Assembly: GCA_010645155.1 (NCBI GenBank)
Contig: CM021316.1
Location: 11,156,119 to 11,220,118, forward strand
Length of the DNA: 64,000 bases
Direction: 5' to 3'
Origin: Tigriopus japonicus
Lineage: Eukaryota > Arthropoda > Copepoda > Harpacticoida > Harpacticidae
The notes below the pieces were generated by a model. That model saw nothing but the letters and a program-made list of their open reading frames with translations. It had not been told where the DNA came from and searched no databases. Shown one piece after another: positions 46,546 through 57,752 of this stretch (position 1 is the stretch's first letter; each line of letters opens with the position of its first letter). Both the position numbers and the translations under genes were made by a program.

Positions 46546-49020
46546 AATATAAGAAAAAGATCGAATTACTTTGTTAGCTGATCTTTATTTAGGTCTAATT
46601 TTAGTCATCGGATTTCTGGTCAATTTTAAAACAAAATGAGCCAACAACTCGCCCTTCAAATTATCGAGAGTGAGCTAAATTGACTTTGATCAATAAATGA
46701 TCAATAGTGGAGTGGAGTAAGATGTAGCCATAAAGTCTGGCAAACTCGTTCAAATCTTTGGCATCTAGAATCACCGAATGATGGACGCATCCGGGAAGAC
46801 AATGAAGCTTAAAAGAGTGTGACCCTTGTGATTGGTAAAAATTTTTTGAACGGATATATTTCATTTGTAAGAAAAAAAGGAGCTCAACGATCTAGAATGT
46901 ATTTTAGTGAAGCAACAAGAATCCCAAATATTAATTGGGTCCGAAAGATGTTGTGGCAATGCCAAGGAAATCAGCGTCCAAAACAGAAGGTAAAATATCC
47001 ATCTAGGGTCTTTTACATAAATATGCCAAAAGTTCAGTATTGTCCAGATCTACAAAATGACAGTGCATGATGAAAAAAAACTCGAACTTTTCAAAGAGCT
47101 TTAGAGCTTTTTTTCTTTTTTTGTTATTTGAGACGGTTACTTGAAATTCTTGTGTTTCTGGAATAATGTTAAAATCAGCAAGGCCAACCAACCAATCAAA
47201 TATAAGAACTATGTTGTGCAAACCACAACCTTGTACATATTACCAGAACCCCAAAGTTTTCTTGCAAATTTGTAAAATATGGTGTAGAAACTTTAGAATT
47301 AAAAAAAACCCATGTAAACTACTTTCCATTTATCAGTAACTGCATTGGAGACGCAATTTCTTCGAAACATCAGGTGGGACCTGCTGAGAATTTAGGGCCC
47401 AAAAGAATAATCCATAAATGCAAGGACTTTGTGCAACCATCAAGGAATCTCGGAATTTTTTTCCATATTCGTAGTTTTTTGGCTAAAGGTTGGACACCCT
47501 CCATAAGGTGGTAGAGTGGGAAATTGATGGGGAATTCCATTCCGTGACGTGGGAATATAAAATCGGTTTTCGGAAATCGGAAACCTCACAATTATTCTAT
47601 CAAGCATGGCTTTAGACCTTTCTCCGAAAAAAGGAAGGGATTGCAGTTCCCGTTCCTTTTTCCGAAATGAGGAATCATTTACTCCTGAATTCCCTCTGCA
47701 AAAAAGGTATGGCATTACAAAGAACAAATTACTTTTTGAACAAAAATCATTAATTTTGAACGTAAGTAAATGAGCGATTCTGAACATCTCAGTCCCAAAA
47801 GTTTAGTTTTTTTAGTTTAAAAGACAACAATTTCTCCTTCAAGCAATTTTCTGACGTTCAGATTTTACGTTCATGAGTTTTTTGCTTTGAGTTTCTGTTC
47901 ATTGGAGGTGGGACCTGACTTTTTTGCATTTTCTTAAGTTAATATCAGTCGATCAAAATTTCAAAGGTTTTGAGAAATATTTGAAAAGAAACAGCCATTC
48001 AACCCATTTGATATTTTCAAAGATCTTAAAAACCTTCTTAAAAAATATTTAAATAAAAACTTGTGATTTTATAGTTAACACTAATCCCTTGGATTCCTTG
48101 ACCTAAGTTTTGTCTCATATTTTATGTGCCATTTTTGCCAAAACCCATACCAAATGGCCAACATGTCGGCTTACAGTTTGTTTGAAGGTCAAAAAAGAAA
48201 GAAATTTGCGAATATTAAATGGACCTTGGTTTGAAAAATTGCACGTTGATAATAGAAAACTTGCAAGGTCTTCGAATTCCAATGAAGGAAAAGTAGCCAT
48301 AAAGGTGCCTAGAGACCCAAATATAGAGCCTGGCCATCAAAATATATGAATGCCTGACTGAATCTGTGACGTCGTCCAACATGCAAGAAGTGTAAGTTCA
48401 TGATTAAAGCAAACTTTTTTACGTCAGAAACACATCTAAACTAATTACCTTATTTGATAGCACATTTTGGTTCATAAAAATCTTCAAGCATGCTGTAAAG
48501 GTGTCTAAAGTATATATGCCTGTTATGTAAAAAGTTAATTGTAATTAGTGTGAATTTTAAACAAGCACCAATTGACTTTTTTTGAACAAAAAACAATTGA
48601 CCAAATGGGACGAATGTCTAGGGGTGCACTTTTCATGATAATAACAAGACCAAAAAAGTGCTAATAAAAGTGCAGAAAAAGTACAAATAAATTTTTGTGA
48701 ATTGCAATGAAATTGATTGATCTGGTTCATTTGGGAAAATACAAAAACCGGTAAGCACCCTGATTGTTCCAAAAATGCTTTTTGAGTCAAAAAACGACCA
48801 GAAATGCATTTCTGCCAATATTGGGTTGCATGTCAACAAACATAAGTGAGATTTTACAATACATACACCACAGCTAGGTCAAATTGATGGTCTTTTTTAA
48901 GTATACTCTCAACAAAGCTGTTGCTTTTTTCAAAGACGGATGATTATCTGAGATTAGACTCAAGGATTATTAATGTGGCTGGACTTGGTTTAGCTTTAAA
49001 AATTAGATATGCACATTTGA
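46546..49020. other. Repeat-poor intergenic DNA
   Basis: No gene assigned. Several 60-115 codon open frames exist on both strands (for example 46661-46864 and 47440-47787, minus) without similarity, splice context or codon signal. Confidence 0.35.
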
Positions 49021-49206
49021 AGGGAGGAGGTGTGGTGTAGTGGCCAGTACAGTTTCCTGTAGTGAGAGAGGTCCCAGGTTCGAATCTCCTCCCCAACCTT
49101 TCTTGAAGAAAACTTTTAGATGCTGTTCCACACCCACAGACAGAGAACCAATCTGATACCGGACATGAGAATGCCTATCGGAAAAACTGGACAATGTGAT
49201 GGCTGG
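49021..49206 (+). mobile_element. tRNA-derived SINE, copy 1
   Basis: The head carries RNA polymerase III promoter boxes: box A TGGTGTAGTGG and box B GGTTCGAATC, within a GGGAGGAG...CTCCTCCCC frame reminiscent of a tRNA acceptor. The tail (CACCCACAGAC, GATACCGGACATGAGA, GACAATGTGATGGCT) is shared with the copy at 53955-54140, which defines a family. Confidence 0.75.
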
Positions 49207-49773
49207 CTTTGCTGGCAGGGAAAGCTTTTTACCGTTTGGATTCATATCAATATTCAAGACAATTTTTTTACTAAACATAAGAAGTCAAGTTTTTTCAAGC
49301 GCTTTTGGTCGTTTTTCGTTTTGATTTAAGTGGTTGGGTTGATTTCTATTATTTTTTACTTTTATTCAGCGTTTCTTTCTATCCATTGGTTGGTTTTGTT
49401 GAGCAGAGTTCTTACTACTGTCAAAAAAATTAAATTTTCAGAGAAAAATAATAGTGTTCACCCACAAGATTTAAATTACCAGCCCATGAGGTAAACAATT
49501 TAACCCCACAAATGAGACCAATTTCAATGTTTGAAACAATCAATGATATATTGAAGTGTTATTAGCCATGCTAGGGTTATTGTTTGGGGTGCAGATTTCA
49601 GGCAAATAAGATTTTATGCCCAAAAACAAGTTTATTTGCCATTTGATCTTCATCAGAATCAGCTGAATGTTCAACTGAATGCTCTTGACCAATCATCAGC
49701 ATGAACCATCAGCACTCTGGGTTAGCCAACGACGGCCAGCCTCTATATAGGAGTCCCTTACTATCCCCATTTG
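49207..49773. other. Intergenic DNA between SINE and LINE fragments
   Basis: No gene or element recognised. Confidence 0.3.
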
Positions 49774-51398
49774 TCAAAACAGCGCGGAAAGAGTTGGTCT
49801 AAGAAATAAAACACGAATGCCCAAATTGAAAAATTCCTTTTTCGTAAAGCCACCATGAACAATCATGTGAAATCGGAATGAAACCACTTCGTTTTGAAGG
49901 ATGAGCCAAAGATAAAAGTTGAAGATACGTGAGCAACTCGCTTTTTGGCGAAGTACGAGACCAAGAACCACTATACTTGTTGAGAAATCCCTGACAAGAC
50001 GAACTTTTGCTTCAAGGATGTAAACAATGTGGAAAAAACTCCCAAGAAATTTGTCACTAAAGCCAAACGGTTTTTTTCTGTGACTTCGAAGTTTACTAAA
50101 AAAAATTGCTCGTGTCAGTCCACCATAAGAAAACAAGATCAAAATTAGTGCACCGGGAAAAGCAACGAGGACCTTTTGGGCCTTTGGAGTTTGGACACCT
50201 CCTGAATCTTTCCTAGACGATACCTGCTCAATATCACAACCTCCATTGTCTTTGAGTGAAACAACTAATTTTGACGCCCCGTATGTCCTTGTGTGGAATT
50301 TCATCCCGTTCAATACCATGCTACTCTTTGCAACCCAAGAGTAGACTTTCTCCACGTCATCAACTAGACTTTTTGAGTCCTGACCACTCCTTCCACAAAC
50401 TAATTTTGTGTCATCAGCATATGAGGAAATACTGGCTTTTGTACTTAATTTCTGGAGAGGAGCAATAAAGAGAATAAACAGGAGCGGACCTAAAATTGAA
50501 CCTTGTAGAACACCTGACTTCACATCATACATGCCACTAAATGATCCTTCAACCTTAAGCATTTGCTTCCTATCACACATGAAACTACCAATTCAATTCA
50601 GAACCTTACCCTAGATCCCAAACTCTTTGAGTTGATTGAGCAAAAGTCCATGATCTACCTTATCAAAGGCCTTGGCAAAGTCAAGATAGACTACATCAAC
50701 TGACTCGTGACTTTCAAGTTCCTCAATAATCTGCTCAATATGGTCAGCCAGTTGGCACGGCGTTTAACAGAGCTGGAGAAGTCATTTTTAAGTTCCAAAG
50801 ACATTTGAGACCAGTTTTGGAGTGAGAAAACAATCCTGCATATGAAGTCGAGGTCGGATAATTAGGTCACGGGCCAAAAATTGATATGTCAGTTAAAACT
50901 TGCTTGAAAACAATTTTCTGAATTTTTCTTATGACCTATTCCTAAGATGGTCTCAGTGTTGCCTGAACCCGAAATATTGACTTAATCTATTGAGCCCTTC
51001 TTCGAATTTGTATTTCGAAGAATATGTGAGTATTTTTCACCTTGAATTGCGTTGCCATTCTCCAACATGGATCATTTCTCTGGTCAGTTTGGGGGATAGA
51101 TCTCTTTATGATTTGGACCTTCCATCGGAAGTAAGCACTGAATCCATCTGCTTTTTCTTAATCTCCCATTTGAATCTATGACGGCCTCCACTTTTCTTTT
51201 AGATTGTGCTCCTCTAATTTCATTTACCACTGTCCAGAGTTCACCGTTATTGAGTTTGCGTGCGTAGCTCGACCTTATATTTTTTCTTATCCACTTGACA
51301 CGTTTGTTCCGCAATTTCTTGCACTCAGCGTGGAGCTTCTTTCTTGAATCGTTTCCTGCGCTCTTCCAATTTTTCCACGTTTGGTCCCGCTCATTCAT
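49774..51398 (-). pseudogene. Dead non-LTR retrotransposon (jockey/CR1-like LINE) fragment
   Basis: Reverse transcriptase pieces appear in order on the minus strand: a basic pre-RT linker (51398-51084), then YLDFAKAFDKVDHGLLLNQL at about 50690-50630 followed by a stop, then VLQGSILGPLLFILFI and the catalytic SYADDTKL (50580-50400). About 300 bases between the first two (50775-51070) match sequence inside the hAT element 52251-53468 and look inserted. Frames shift and stop codons intervene, so it cannot encode an active enzyme. Endonuclease and 3' tail are not found. Confidence 0.8.
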
Positions 51399-51502
51399 CA
51401 GGTTCTTTGTGTTTACAGAAAGAGCGGCCTGATATCGAATATAGGAGTGATGTGAGTTAACCTCGACGACGACCTCTTCTCTTCGCGACCTCGAATATTA
51501 CT

Positions 51503-51516
51503 TGGCGCAATCGGCA
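51503..51516 (+). promoter_or_regulatory. Candidate primer-binding site of a Ty3/gypsy-like element
   Basis: TGGCGCAATCGGCA begins with TGG, as LTR-retrotransposon primer sites do, and lies 17 bases upstream of the gag-like frame. An LTR would end just before it, but I cannot find a second LTR copy. Weak. Confidence 0.25.
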
Positions 51517-51532
51517 CGATTTACAACCCGCT

Positions 51533-53954
51533 ATGCCCGTAGACCACTCTCCTAAGCCCGCTGTCCTCAGCGCTAAAAAGGAAGATCTCATCACGCAGAT
51601 CCTAAATCTTAGGAAGACACTGGTTAAGCCTCTCGATGAAGATGACCTCAAGAACAAGACCAAAGATGACCTTATTCGAGTTCTCGTTGGCCTCGAGGAA
51701 TCTGTCACGCGGCCAACTATCCCATTGGCTAAAGATCCCCCTCCGATTGGCTTCAAACCATAATGATTTGCATGAAGAACGAACGAGACGCCCTCTTCCT
51801 TTCACTGGATAGAGAGCGTCAGAGAGAGAGACTTGAGGCCGAAGAACGACTCGTTCGAAAGCGGAGAGAAGCCGATGACTGGCTTATTCAAATTCTGTCA
51901 GAATTCAGACAAAATAACTCATCGGCGGAAGAGAACCGACCCACAGAAACGTTGTCTACTAGTACATCGAACTCTCCTCGTGCTCCTAACCTGAACGCCA
52001 AAACACCTATTTTATTGGAAGAAGATATTAGTTCGTCTGGATTCAACGAATGGGTCCAGACGTGGAATGATTATATTTCCGTCACCGAAGCGGATAAATT
52101 TTACAACCTCGTTTATTAGGCTTGTTCCGGGGATTTTTATCTACGCACTTTAACGCACATCCTCGGAATCAACCAGGATTCAACCAACTCTGTGAATGAA
52201 ATCATAGGTATGATACGAAAGCATATTCGTGATCAGAGAAATGTTATTAGTAGGGACGGGCAAAAAGTGTAAAAAGATTTTTGGTAACATAAACCCATTT
52301 TTCTGCACTTTTGCACATTCCACCTTTATTTGCACTTTTTATTTACGTTTTTGGCCAAAATTGACAAATTGTTAAGAAAATTTAGTGGCTTTTGAAAGAA
52401 TTTTTAGTTTCAAGATCAAATTTTGAACTAGTCGAAAAAACTTGCATTTGCAATCAACCATTCTTAGCACCTTGAATAAATATGTGCATTTCAGACGCAA
52501 ACCTCACACTTTATTCACCATCTTGGCTTCAACTATAACATCCTGTTTACTAAACTAAAGATTAGACAAAAGAATCTCATTGCATGCAACCAACAAATAG
52601 CAAACCTAAAGAAACTCATGTTATGGTAATGGAAGGATCCACAAACAATATAGATTGCAGAATTAGGTTTCATGCCTACAAAGATTGCTATTTCTAAAAA
52701 AGACCGTTAGAAACTTAAAATCATCAAGCTAAGGATACATCAATGTAGCAGTACACATTGTTTAATTGACTTGGAGATATTACTTTTAAGTTCCAAAAGT
52801 ATTTGAGAACAGTTTTGATGTGATGAGACAATGAATGCCACATTTGAAATTGAGTTCTGGTAATTAGGCCATGAGCCGAATATTGAAGTAATGTCACTAA
52901 AACATGCTTAAAACACATTTATGACTATTTTCTTTGATGCAATTGTTAGGCACACGTGGGTATTTTTCTGTTCAATTTTTAATGTCTAATTTGAAACAAC
53001 TTGAAGGACGAAAACGGGGTGATTTAAAGCCATATAAAACAATTGCTAAATATATTTCGACAATATTTTAGGTACATACATCCACGAGACCACCTTAGGA
53101 ATGAAAAATTCAGAATATTGTTGACCAGAGTATTTTTAATGACTTTACATCCTTTTTGCTAGTGACCTAATTAATAGAACTCTATTACTTGTGCGGCATT
53201 GTCTCTTCACCTCAAACTGGTCTCAAATGACTTAAGAACTTGTAAATGACTTCTCCTGCTCAATTAGGAGCCGTGGGTACTCCATTAATGACGTTTTAAG
53301 TCCAAATGCAAGTTATTTGCTCTTTTTTGACATTTATTTGCTCTTTTTTGACATTTATTTGCACTTTCAACATTTTTCTGCACTTTGTTTTGCACTTTTG
53401 GGCACATTTTTTTTGCAACTTTTGGTAACTAAAAGGGTAAGATTATTTGCACTTTCTGCCCGTCCCTAGTTATTAGAGATCTCGTTTCCTTGGTGGCTCG
53501 AACCCAAAACCATGACCAACCATTCAACATTATACGTGTCGTCAAAGCTAATTGCTCAGGACGCTGAAATTAACGATTGTCATTCTTGTTATAACAGGAC
53601 ACTCATCACGTTAATAATCTCGGGAATTAAGGATCCTGAGACGTAGAACAAGCTCCTTGCCCTCCGCCCTTTCCCATCCCTTGAGGACGTTGTGAATATT
53701 TGCAGAGCGGAGGAAACCGCGGAAAATGACCGGGTGGCTTTGTCCAAATCAAAGACGATAAATAGAATGTCAAGATCTCAATCCAGGGATCGATCAAGCA
53801 CATGCAATGAAAAAAAGAAATGCTCAAGTTGCGGTTACGATTTAAAAGGCTGCCCAAAACTCCGCGGGTCAGGCGTATGCCCCACTCAAGGAAAATAATG
53901 CAGTAAATGCAAACGGCCTGATCATTTTGGGATCGTCTGTCGGTCAGGTGGCCA
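51533..53954 (+). pseudogene. Decayed gag of a Ty3/gypsy-like retrotransposon
   Basis: The frame opens MPVDHSPKPAV at 51533, shifts frame near 51763, and continues with a coiled, Arg/Glu-rich segment (RQRERLEAEERLVRKRREAD) and a capsid-like part (FNEWVQTWNDYI) to a stop at 52117-52119. Beyond it the same frame runs on, is interrupted by the hAT element 52251-53468, and resumes (RDLVSLVARTQNHDQ). The end has FPSLEDVVNICRAEE and a CCHC zinc knuckle, CSKCKRPDHFGIVC, the mark of gag nucleocapsid. At least three stops and one frame shift make it non-functional. A SINE lies directly after the knuckle. The matching pol is in the opposite orientation further right. Confidence 0.75.
52251..53468. mobile_element. 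hAT-like element (TAGGGACGGGC family), 1218 bp, inside gag
   Basis: Ends TAGGGACGGGCAAAAAGTG and CACTTTCTGCCCGTCCCTA, with the perfect 8-bp direct repeat GTTATTAG at 52243-52250 and 53469-53476. Removing it and one repeat restores the gag reading frame. Subterminal sequence has many TTTGCACTTTT units. No transposase frame. A shorter relative is at 57006-57472. Confidence 0.87.
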
Positions 53955-54140
53955 CAGCCATCACATTGTCCAAAGTTTTTCCGATAGGCAATCTCATGTC
54001 CGGTATCAGAATGGTTCTCCGTCTGTGGGTGTGGATTCACGTCTAAAAGTTTCCTTGAGAAAGGTCGGGGAGGAGAATCAAACCTGGGACCTCTTTCACT
54101 GTACGAAACTGCGCTAACCACGACACCACGTCTCCTCCCG
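53955..54140 (-). mobile_element. tRNA-derived SINE, copy 2
   Basis: Inverse of copy 1 at 49021: box A TGGTGTCGTGG and box B GGTTTGATTC at the plus-strand right end, then CACCCACAGACGGAGAACC and GATACCGGACATGAGA. It follows the gag zinc knuckle. Confidence 0.72.
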
Positions 54141-54295
54141 TATCAAAGCCAATTCGAAGATAAAAAACGCAAACCATTGCCCATTCGCCATTGCGATACC
54201 ACGTCTATCCGATTTCGTAGATGTCCTACCATTAACGTCAAAATCGAGAGTGGGGGACAAAGTACCACAGTGCAAAGTACACATCAATAGAGGTT

Positions 54296-54405
54296 GTGAA
54301 GAATTGTTTGTTGTCCCCTCTGTTCCCGCCCTACCAGCCTGCCTTGTAGACATCGCTATAGGCCAGCCAGCACTGTCCATGCACTCGGGAAGTGACAAAA
54401 CTCAA
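54296..54405 (+). repeat. Inverted retrotransposon segment, left arm
   Basis: Encodes LVDIAIGQPALSMHSG on the plus strand, in the place of the protease region that follows gag. The inverse, RVDIAVGKPALSRHLERDK, is on the minus strand at 54525-54650. The arms share TGGACAGTGCTGGCT and GCGATGTCTAC. About 120 bases separate them. Confidence 0.6.
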
Positions 54406-54524
54406 CAATAATTTTAACTATTTCGCAATATGTGTGATATTGAAGTGATAAATAAGTAGCATAATTGTTTACCGATATCAAAAAGGACATTGGTTGGTGA
54501 CATTGTTGGCAAATTGCTTGAAAT

Positions 54525-54650
54525 ATTAGGTAATTTGTCTCTTTCCAAGTGCCTGGACAGTGCTGGCTTGCCTACAGCGATGTCTACGCGGCAGGTCATG
54601 GCAGCGTCCATAGCGAAAGACAACACTCAATTCTTCACAACCTCTATGCG
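54525..54650 (-). repeat. Inverted retrotransposon segment, right arm
   Basis: Partner of 54296-54405 in opposite orientation. It lies between the plus-strand gag remnant and the minus-strand pol remnant, at the point where orientation switches. Confidence 0.6.
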
Positions 54651-54674
54651 TCACACCCGACATGGGAGCCGAAA

Positions 54675-55985
54675 TTACTTTAGCCCCTCTTTTGAGGTCA
54701 CGCATTTTCCCCGAAGTTGAAGCAAGTAATCATGTGGAGAGGAGGGATCCACCTGTTCAAATAGTCCCGCAGGGAGTCTCGCTGTTTCGTCAAAAACCAT
54801 CTCGAAGGACGAGCAATTCAGATCTTCCTTGATGCTTGAGCGGATACCAAGCATTACCAGGGGCAGATGGTTGAACCAGTCTCCACTCGAACAATGAGCC
54901 ATCAAAGCAGCCTTCACGTGGCGGTGGAGGCGTTCAACAAGACCGTTTAATTGAGGGTGATATGGAGTCGTGTTGGTGTGCCACGTGCCAAGCAGAGCCA
55001 TTAGTTCTGCCTATAGTGATGAAGTGAACTGGCGCCCCCGGTCAGATACGACTGACACGGGAACGCCATATCTCTGGATCCACCCATGAAGAAAAGTGGC
55101 AGCACATGTGGCGGCGTCAATGTTGGTCATGGGGAATGCCTCCGGCCATCGGGAAAAGCGATCAACAACTGTTAAGAGGTATCGATGGCCATGACTAGCT
55201 GGCAATGGGCCCACGATGTCGATGTGCAATTCAGTAAATTTTGCTGAAGGGCGACTACTCATTGGTTGATATGGTAGTCTAATGTGGCGTATCACTTTCG
55301 TAGCCTGACAGTCACCACATGTTTTCACCCAAGCTGCGATGTCCTTGGCCATTGATGGCCACACATATCGATGTGCAATGAGTTTTTTTGTTGCTTTTGA
55401 GCCAGGGTGATGGAGTGAGTGAAGTGCATCAAACACTTTCCGCTCCATTCCGGACGGAACGACGGGCCGGTTAAGCCCATGACGGTCATCCACAACGAGG
55501 CAAACTCCCTCAAAATCCAGCGTCTTCCAATGGGGAGGCCAAGGATGGAAAGGATCTTTGCGCATTTCAGCCTCACCTTGGGCCACAGCAATTTCTTTGT
55601 TGAGGTTGGAAGGGACAACTAGGTCAATGGGATTTCGGGAAAGAGCATCGGCTACAATGTTATCTGAACCATGTACATGGCGCACATCAGACGTAAACTG
55701 ACTGATGAAATGTAGCATGCGGCTCACTCGGTCCGTTTCAGTGGCATGTGAAGCAGTACCTCGGCTAGTAGCCGCAACAAGTGGCTTGTGATCAGTCAGT
55801 ATGTAAAAACGGTTGCTAGGAATGCCTTCCACAATATGACGGAACTTTTGAAGTGAGAACTTGATAGCCAGGAGTTCACGCTCATAGGTTGAATACTTCT
55901 CTGTAGCATTGAGGCGACAACTGTGAAACGCGATGGGCCTCTAAAGGCCAGAAGAAAATTGCTCAATCACAAACCCCACTGCCGT
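54675..55985 (-). pseudogene. Decayed pol (RNase H-integrase) of a Ty3/gypsy-like element
   Basis: On the minus strand from 55985: RPIAFHSCRL and YERELLAIKFSLQKF (reverse transcriptase/RNase H connection), FYILTDHKPL and NIVADALSRNP (RNase H), then the integrase zinc-binding H..H..C..C stretch ending KTCGDCQATK, the core with LHIDIVGPLP, VVDRFSRWPEA and VVSDRGRQFTS, and NTTPYHPQLNGLVERLHR with the third acidic residue. Stops occur before RPIAF and at 55011-55013 within integrase. The reverse transcriptase palm and protease are missing upstream, so this is a truncated dead copy. It faces the plus-strand gag remnant. Confidence 0.88.
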
Positions 55986-56059
55986 GCTGGATCAGGAACC
56001 CCTGAAAGGGGTGGACACGAACTCCGATTTTTGAAAAAATGGTATGAGGTCATTCATCA

Positions 56060-56256
56060 GTTTTGGACAAACTAAAGTGCCTAAAATGTTGATGGAGGAA
56101 CTCCAAATAGAAGTTCAGTCTTTTTCTGATGAATTTGGCACAGATCATGCCTGAATTCCCTTTTTAGAGATTTTATCAAAAAATTCAACCAAAAACCACC
56201 ACAGGTCCATTAACAATACTTAGTCAACATTTGAGGCACTTTAGTTTCTCCAAAAC
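56060..56256. repeat. Inverted repeat pair around 130 bases
   Basis: Arm 56060-56093 (GTTTTGGACAAACTAAAGTG...) is repeated inversely at 56223-56257, including CACTTTAGTTT and TCAACATTT. Possibly the ends of a small decayed DNA element; no target duplication found. Confidence 0.5.
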
Positions 56257-56527
56257 CTACGATTGACCGTTGCGATCTTCAAAAATATGTGTATCATGGG
56301 ACCTGCGAGCTGTTGCCACATGAAATCCACTAGATGGCTAATCAATCTAAATGTACTAAATATATTTGTGTCACAAAGACATTAAACATCTAGTCATTCA
56401 CCAACACTCGACCATACAACAGTTCTAAACAGCTCCTTCAAGATATCCCAGACCGCATTGTGATCGTTCTTTATCCTTTTCCTATTGGCCTCTATGGTTT
56501 CTTGACTTGTAAGGTAATTGCAACTTT

Positions 56528-56887
56528 CCCCCTTTCTAAGTGAAAAATACACTTTACGCACTTCACTCTTTCCATCGCGTTCTCGTCATGAGTCTTAAAT
56601 AGTTATTTCATAATTTAACCCACTTTGACCTAGTCTATTAATTTACAATATTAATTCTTTGACTGTTTGGGTGAAAAATGTCCCAGAGCTTTACATAACT
56701 GACCACCTACCCCTCCAAACCGTTCTGAATAAAAGTTTCAGCTAAAAAGTGTAATACAAGATAAAAGATACTAAAAACGTAATCTAAAATTAAGTCAACT
56801 GAACTGTCTCTTGACTCTCAAAGGGTAAAAAGCCGACAAATTACCGGGAGGTCCATTGGGATGCTCGGGTTGGTTCATGTCCTTCTC
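56528..56887 (-). pseudogene. Inverted partial duplicate of UFSP2 (end of exon 2 plus intron 2)
   Basis: Read on the minus strand, 56887-56528 aligns with 62213-62577: it starts in exon 2 (GAGAAGGACATGAACC, encoding EKDMNQPEQPNGPP), crosses the exon 2 donor (CCCG|GTAATTTG) and continues through 320 bases of intron 2 to TTTTTCACTTAGAAAGG. Similarity ends abruptly on both sides. Intron sequence is retained, so it arose at the DNA level and not from mRNA. It lacks a start and the rest of the gene, so it is not coding. Confidence 0.85.
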
Positions 56888-57005
56888 GTTGACTCTTTGT
56901 GTGAATGCTGCAAAAGCCTCTGGCTAGATTTTTTGTAAAAAAATTAGTTTTCCAAGCGTGGTTTTTCTTTAAGGAGTTAATTAAGGATTGATTGATTGTA
57001 ATGAG

Positions 57006-57472
57006 TAGGTACGGGCAAAAAGTGTAAAAATATTTTTGGTAACATAAACAATTTTATTTGCCTTTTTGCACTTTTTGCCTTTATTTGCACTATTTTTTCA
57101 CGAACTCGGCCTTAAATGAACAAATTGTTGAGAATTTACTATTTTTCTTTGAAAATATTTTCTTTTGGATTTTTTTCAAATTCGAAAACTAAAGCTGATT
57201 TTGCGGCTCCCAGCAAAGGCAAGCATAGTATTGATTACTACTACTTCAATATCTAAATTTTGCTCTTCAAGATTGAAAAATAACAAGCAGATGACATGAA
57301 AGTGTCTGAAGCTTTTTGTTTCAGAAATTTCAGTTTTTTTCTGGGAATTTTCAACATTTTATTTGCGCTTTTGACCTTTTTCTGCATTTTATTTTACGAT
57401 TTTTGGGCTGATTTTTGTGCAATTTTTGGTAACCAAAAGCTTCTTTTGATTTGCACTTTTTTCCTGTCCCTA
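57006..57472. mobile_element. hAT-like element (TAGGGACGGGC family), 467 bp
   Basis: Ends TAGGTACGGGCAAAAAGTG and TTTTTTCCTGTCCCTA, flanked by the perfect 8-bp repeat GTAATGAG at 56998-57005 and 57473-57480. Shorter relative of 52251-53468. It is inserted directly at the 5' edge of a SINE. Confidence 0.82.
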
Positions 57473-57482
57473 GTAATGAGAA

Positions 57483-57602
57483 ATGGTGTTGTAGTTAGCG
57501 CAGTTTTCTATAATGACCAAGGGTACTGGTTTCATTCTCCTCCCAACCTTTCTTCATGGAACTTTATGACGTAAATTTGCACACACATACTTTCACAGAC
57601 AA
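57483..57602 (+). mobile_element. tRNA-derived SINE, copy 3 (diverged, 5'-truncated)
   Basis: Head ATGGTGTTGTAGTTAGCGCA with box A-like TGTTGTAGTTAG, then TACTGGTTTCATTCTCCTCC (decayed box B) and CACACACATACTTTCACAGAC. The first bases of the head are missing at the hAT insertion point. Confidence 0.55.
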
Positions 57603-57752
57603 TGAAAAACAGCCCTAACAAGGTCAGAATTTCTATTCTACATTTATATCTTTAGTTGTGAAGTCATAAACAACAAAACATGGACCTTTGAACTACATCT
57701 TATTTTCTAAGATATCTGCATGGATTGATTTACAAATTGAAAACCTTTGACG

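Noticed and set aside
46661..46864. 67-codon minus-strand frame
   Set aside because: Looks protein-like in part, but I recognise no family and find no flanking exons.
49021..49093. Functional tRNA gene
   Set aside because: Box A and B are present, but the cloverleaf arms do not pair well and the sequence continues into a body shared with another copy, so it is a SINE head.
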